Assembly: GCF_903969135.1 (NCBI RefSeq)
Contig: NZ_LR824569.1
Location: forward strand, 310,001-374,000
Source: Chryseobacterium sp. JV274
GTDB lineage: Bacteria; Bacteroidota; Bacteroidia; Flavobacteriales; Weeksellaceae
Direction: 5' to 3'
DNA length: 64,000 nucleotides
Made by a program: the position numbers and the translations under genes. The notes beneath the pieces were generated by a model. It was not told the DNA's origin. It worked only from the letters and a program-made list of their open reading frames with translations, and ran no database searches. This document shows positions 60,012 through 64,000 of this stretch, in pieces; the stretch's first letter is position 1; the number at the start of each line of letters is the position of its first letter.

Positions 60012-62480
60012 ATGGCACACCGGATTTATTTATACAATTACGATCAAAAATCAAATCAGACATTCGATACCTATCTGGGCGAGTGGAACTATGAAATTCC
60101 ATTATTGCTGTATCCTCTGCTGGCAGAAGATATCAGAGTGGAAGGTGTTGAATTTTTCTCTGATAAATACCAGGGAATTGTTCAGTTACGCTACTTTTTC
60201 AATCTGCTGGCCGATACTTATCAGCTGCATTACAAAAAAGCTTACTACGAACCTGTCAACAAAATGTTTGAGTTCCTGGAGGCCTTGCCTTACGACTCTT
60301 TCGTATTGAATGCAACGGATGTTTTCAATATGAACGAAGAAAAACATAGGGTACAGGCAAAGGAATGGCTGGTGGAAATTCAGCAGAAAAGTAAGCTGTA
60401 TAAAAAGGCTGTGGAAGCTCAGAATCTTTCGTTGTTGGATTCCTTATTCTCGCAGACAGGGTATTCTTCATTTCTCGAAATTTTACAAACCGACTGGATT
60501 AATTACGGGTTGGGATATTTTGAGGAACTTGCTTATAAAAAAGCCGCATCTTCTATATATGAAGAAGGCGGAAAATTTGGACTGAAGGATGCAAAAGGAG
60601 GTATTTTAGCTCCTGCTGTTTATGATGAGATTTTTGAAGCAGACTATAATTACAGTATATCTGTGATTCAAAAAGATACTTTATTCGGTTACCTGCAAAG
60701 TGATGGAAAAGAATGGATTCCTCCCATATATGAAGATGCTTTTGATGTATTCGATTTTATGCAGGAACCTTTAGGTGAAGTAAAAGTGAATGGAAAATCA
60801 GGTATTTTAAAAATCTATTCAAACACATGGATGATTCCTCCCGATTATGATGCTGTTGAAAGAGTAGCCTATGGATTCTTAGGCGTAGAAAAAGGTGGGG
60901 AATTTGGGATTTACAACGATGAAAATGGACTGATTATTCCTGTTGAAAGCGAAAGTCCTTATGAATATGATTATTTCCCTGAGCTATTTTTCACCAAACA
61001 AAAAGGAACCGGCAAACGTAGATATTATACAAGGGAAGGGAACTATCTGGGTGATTTTCTGGAAGGAAGTATCTTAAAAACAAGTACCTGTTTCTGGATT
61101 AAACCGAATAAATTTGACAAGAAAGGAAAATTAATAGATGAAAAAGGCAGTCTTATCATAGACGAAGCGGATCAACTGATTTTAATAGATAATTTTGAAA
61201 CTCTCGCTGTTCGTAAAGATAAAAACTGGAAGATTTATCACGCCTTAAAACATCAGTTTCTGTTAGAAAATGAATCTATTATTAAAGTAAAAGCAGAATC
61301 AAATGTCGGGTATAAAACGAATGTCTTTATCCTTGAAACCCAAGTCGGATCAGGACTTTTTGATGCAGACAATGAACGTTGGTTAATCGCTCCCCAGTCA
61401 GAAATTAAACAGATCCATTATGTGGAAAATGGATTTTTATCGGTCCAAAAAAATGAAGGTTGTCAGTTATTTGATTTTGAGAATGGTCTGTCAACCGAAT
61501 TGTACGACTATATTTCCAATCCTTTGAATTACAGAACAGAAGAAGGTCTTTTGTTTCTATATCAGGGTGAAAATATGTTTAGAATGAATGAAGATAAAAG
61601 CATCCATCGGGTAGAGGCTTCCGGATATGGTGCTATTTATTTGGATCGGTATTCATTCCGGGGGAAAGATTTAGAATACTTTATTTCCTTTTATAAACGT
61701 TGGAAGAGCCAGGCAGGTAAAAACTCCGAACAATTCATGGAGGTTGGAATCATTAAAAAAATGGCTTTTGACGCAAAAGAAAATCAAAATTACCACGAAG
61801 CGCTTCGTTTGTTTGAGTTATCTGCTCAGAAAGACGACTTGGATAGCTTGGTGGAAATAGGGATATTACTCACTGATCCTGAGATTGAATCATTGTTTGA
61901 TCTACAAAAAGGAATTATATATTACGAAAAAGCAGCACAAAAAAATCATCCTGTAGCCTGGAACAATATTGGGGCTTTGTATCACAACGGAACAGGATAT
62001 TCTTTTAATATCAAAAAGGCGATTCAGGCTTATGGGAAAAGCGCTGATCTGGGTGACGGAATGGCGCTTGCCAATTTAGGTGACCTGTATTATTTTGGAG
62101 AACATGTACTACAGGATTATGATAAAGCTTTGGATTTTTATCAGAAAGCAGAGAAAAAATACTATTATAATTACGATAAAATCTCAGAAATCTATTATCA
62201 GTTAAGAGATTATAAAAACCTTTTGGTGTATTTAAAGAAAGACTATGATCAGTCTTATTCAGGTATTTATTATGGTATTATCTACGAACTCGGAATGGGA
62301 GTAAAAGCAGATTTGAAGAAAGCCATCAAGTATTTTGAACAAGCCAATGCTTATAGTGCCTACGAATATGCAGCTCAACGTTTGGTGTATTACTATGGTG
62401 AAGATCCGACTTTTAAAAATGAAAAGAAATTTCAGAAATGGAGATCTTTTGCTGAAAAGCATGGTTTCAAGATAGATTAG
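60012..62480 (+). CDS. WG-repeat and Sel1-repeat protein
   Basis: An 822-residue cytoplasmic scaffold-like protein. The first 170 residues are helical and unassigned. From about 180 to 530 there are WG-type beta repeats, for example GGKFGLKDAKGGILAPAVYDE and GGEFGIYNDENGLIIPVE, recurring every 35-60 residues. From about 590 to the end come Sel1/TPR-like units, such as AWNNIGALYHNGTGYSFNIKKAI and ALANLGDLYYFGEHVLQDYDKAL. WG-Sel1 combinations suggest protein-protein contact; the partners are unknown. It follows the two hypothetical genes on the same strand with a 108-base gap. Confidence 0.85.
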   Translation: MAHRIYLYNYDQKSNQTFDTYLGEWNYEIPLLLYPLLAEDIRVEGVEFFSDKYQGIVQLRYFFNLLADTYQLHYKKAYYEPVNKMFEFLEALPYDSFVLNATDVFNMNEEKHRVQAKEWLVEIQQKSKLYKKAVEAQNLSLLDSLFSQTGYSSFLEILQTDWINYGLGYFEELAYKKAASSIYEEGGKFGLKDAKGGILAPAVYDEIFEADYNYSISVIQKDTLFGYLQSDGKEWIPPIYEDAFDVFDFMQEPLGEVKVNGKSGILKIYSNTWMIPPDYDAVERVAYGFLGVEKGGEFGIYNDENGLIIPVESESPYEYDYFPELFFTKQKGTGKRRYYTREGNYLGDFLEGSILKTSTCFWIKPNKFDKKGKLIDEKGSLIIDEADQLILIDNFETLAVRKDKNWKIYHALKHQFLLENESIIKVKAESNVGYKTNVFILETQVGSGLFDADNERWLIAPQSEIKQIHYVENGFLSVQKNEGCQLFDFENGLSTELYDYISNPLNYRTEEGLLFLYQGENMFRMNEDKSIHRVEASGYGAIYLDRYSFRGKDLEYFISFYKRWKSQAGKNSEQFMEVGIIKKMAFDAKENQNYHEALRLFELSAQKDDLDSLVEIGILLTDPEIESLFDLQKGIIYYEKAAQKNHPVAWNNIGALYHNGTGYSFNIKKAIQAYGKSADLGDGMALANLGDLYYFGEHVLQDYDKALDFYQKAEKKYYYNYDKISEIYYQLRDYKNLLVYLKKDYDQSYSGIYYGIIYELGMGVKADLKKAIKYFEQANAYSAYEYAAQRLVYYYGEDPTFKNEKKFQKWRSFAEKHGFKID

Positions 62481-62541
62481 CAGTGATTTACCTATATTTA
62501 CGTTCTTTAATGGAATGAATTTTAATAGAGATAAGGGTTTG

Positions 62542-64000
62542 ATGTACAGGTTATTATTTATATTTATTGTATGTGTTTGTCCGTTTTTTGCTCAGGCGCA
62601 GGATGTTTTAAGTAAATTAGAAAAGGAATACAGCCATGCATCAAACAATACAGCAGAACAGCTCAATCTGGCTCCCAAATACGCGACTGCCTTATTTTTT
62701 CATAACCTTAAACCGAAGTCTTATCAGGTTTTAGAAACCAATATTTCCATTGCATCAAAACAGGCAGATGGAAAGTATGCCACGATTTTATACGCTGTAC
62801 AAGCCATGAACTATCGGTTGGATAATAAAACAGCAGAGTCTTCAAAAAGTCTTGACATGGCAAAGGTCTATAGCTTAAAAACCAATAGTAACGAGGCTAA
62901 AGGCTATTTTAATTACGCAAAAGGCTGGATTCTGACCCGTAATAACAAAACAACTGATGCTGTTGCGGCTTATCTGAAAGCGATCGACTATTACGAAAAC
63001 TCACCAACAACCTCCACGCTGTACGGGAGATTTGGCAACGTAGCGAAAGAATTGTCCACTATTTATTCCAACCTCAATGAATATCAGCTGGAAGAGAAAT
63101 ATAGTAAGCAGTTTCTGTTCCTCGCATCCAAACAAAATGATCCCAATCTTATCTTCGATGCCTATATGCGAATGGGGTATGTGTATGAACAAAAATACAT
63201 TCAAAATCAATCAAATACGGAGCTGAGAAATAAAACAGAGCAGTATTATCTGCAGGCTATTGCGACTTTCAACAAAAATAAAGACAGAATGCTCAACAGA
63301 AGCAGTCTTTCTTATGCAGCCATCAATTTAGCCAATTTATATACCGAGTTTGACAGTGATAAGGCGATGCAATACGCTCAGCTGGCCAATAAAGTGAGCC
63401 TGGAAACCGGTGATGCCATTCATATCGCTTCTTCATTTGGGATTCTGGCAGAACTGGCGCTGCAGAATAAGAATTATAATTTAGCCAAATCTTATTTTCT
63501 AAAAGCCTCCATGGAAATTGGGAAAAGTCCGGTCCGAGATCATAATATTGAATTGTCTATTCTTGAATCTTTATCCAGAATTAGTGAAGAGCAGGGGAAT
63601 TACAAAGAAGCGCTGACTTATTATAAAAGTTATGTAGATAAATACAAAAGCGTTTACGATCAGGAAAAACTGGATATTACCAAAAGATTAGAATCACAGT
63701 TTGATAAAGAACGACAGGAACAGAAATATATCAAGTTGCAGCTGGAAAGTGACAAGAAAGCACAGGAAATTAAGTTGATTAACATTTTGCGTGCACAGCG
63801 CGAACAGGTCTACAACAACTTAAAGCTGGTGGAAGAAAACCAGCGTGAGCGATTGAAATTTTCAGAACTTGAATCGGAAAAAAAAGAACAGCAGCTTCGT
63901 TTAGCAAAACTGGAAACCCGGCAGAAGAATAATGATATTAACAACTTTAAAAAGCTCTTGGCATTCAAAGAGAAGATCAATACGTACTACATTTTCTTTA
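62542..64000 (+). CDS. Exported TPR protein, probable signalling protein (3' partial)
   Basis: The frame is open to the window end; 486 residues are visible. A signal peptide (MYRLLFIFIVCVCPFFAQAQ) is followed by a TPR array (about 40-370; for example YFNYAKGWILTRNNKTTDAVAAYLKAIDYYENS) and then a long Gln/Glu/Lys-rich coiled coil (about 380-475). This is the usual N-terminal design of Bacteroidetes sensor kinases and LuxR-type regulators, whose membrane helix and output domain would lie beyond the window; the last residues YYIFF may begin that helix. An in-frame ATG nine codons upstream is an alternative start. Confidence 0.75.
   Translation, partial: MYRLLFIFIVCVCPFFAQAQDVLSKLEKEYSHASNNTAEQLNLAPKYATALFFHNLKPKSYQVLETNISIASKQADGKYATILYAVQAMNYRLDNKTAESSKSLDMAKVYSLKTNSNEAKGYFNYAKGWILTRNNKTTDAVAAYLKAIDYYENSPTTSTLYGRFGNVAKELSTIYSNLNEYQLEEKYSKQFLFLASKQNDPNLIFDAYMRMGYVYEQKYIQNQSNTELRNKTEQYYLQAIATFNKNKDRMLNRSSLSYAAINLANLYTEFDSDKAMQYAQLANKVSLETGDAIHIASSFGILAELALQNKNYNLAKSYFLKASMEIGKSPVRDHNIELSILESLSRISEEQGNYKEALTYYKSYVDKYKSVYDQEKLDITKRLESQFDKERQEQKYIKLQLESDKKAQEIKLINILRAQREQVYNNLKLVEENQRERLKFSELESEKKEQQLRLAKLETRQKNNDINNFKKLLAFKEKINTYYIFF

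Noticed and set aside
58512..62480. Type VI secretion or Rhs effector locus
   Set aside because: No VgrG, PAAR, Hcp, Rhs or toxin motif is visible; the resemblance is only in gene style.
1..64000. CRISPR array, rRNA operon, prophage or replication origin
   Set aside because: No regularly spaced repeats, rRNA sequence, phage structural genes or origin-type box clusters were seen.

Overview
The window looks like a chromosomal segment of a Flavobacteriia member, most probably Chryseobacterium or a close relative. This is inferred from the AT-rich intergenic DNA, the near absence of Shine-Dalgarno sites, many promoters with a -7 box of the form TAnnTTTG (often with TTG 16-19 bases upstream), a SusC/SusD pair, FecI/FecR regulation, type IX secretion sorting domains and GG-leader peptides. 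No database search was possible, so family names rest on motifs read in the sequence.

Layout. 1-3730: end of an RND drug-efflux operon (inner-membrane pump plus outer-membrane factor). 3914-4884: acetyltransferase and MarR regulator. 4928-9900: zinc-ribbon protein, TonB-dependent receptor, AlkB-type dioxygenase and a hypothetical protein. 10007-11749: TPP riboswitch controlling a PnuC-family transporter that overlaps an acyl-CoA-dehydrogenase-like gene. 11891-19130: ECF sigma factor, FecR anti-sigma factor, STN-bearing SusC, SusD and a glycerophosphodiester phosphodiesterase, forming one signal-controlled uptake locus. 19349-23704: lipoprotein, alpha/beta hydrolase, PhzF-like protein and a TPR/AraC regulator. 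24135-27653: two small HTH proteins followed by three tandem secreted C1q-like proteins. 27842-31303: Crp-type regulator, a gene-poor stretch with two GG-leader peptides, a 3' fragment of tRNA-Ala, an azoreductase and the intact tRNA-Ala(GGC). 31760-38677: HAD phosphatase, second Crp-type regulator, SDR enzyme, small membrane and secreted proteins, NlpC/P60 hydrolase and a LytTR protein. 38943-44456: methyltransferase-like protein, dapD and a four-gene glycan cassette. 44464-52320: a complete hisGDCBHAFI(E) operon preceded by a histidine attenuator and interrupted by repeat elements. 52375-56687: a small TPR-like protein and three tandem M28 peptidases with C-terminal sorting domains. 57069-57730: rpmI-rplT. 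58026-64000: hypothetical proteins, a WG/Sel1 repeat protein and the start of a TPR signalling protein cut by the window end.

The strongest functional units are: the his operon, whose leader encodes His-His-Tyr-Tyr-His-His before a terminator with a competing pairing partner; the FecI/FecR/SusCD/GDPD locus, which suggests substrate-induced uptake and cleavage of a glycerophosphodiester; the TPP-riboswitch transporter operon; and the tRNA-Ala neighbourhood, where a 49-base near-exact copy of the tRNA 3' part about 1.25 kb upstream, together with bacteriocin-like peptides and orphan terminators, looks like the scar of an integrated element.
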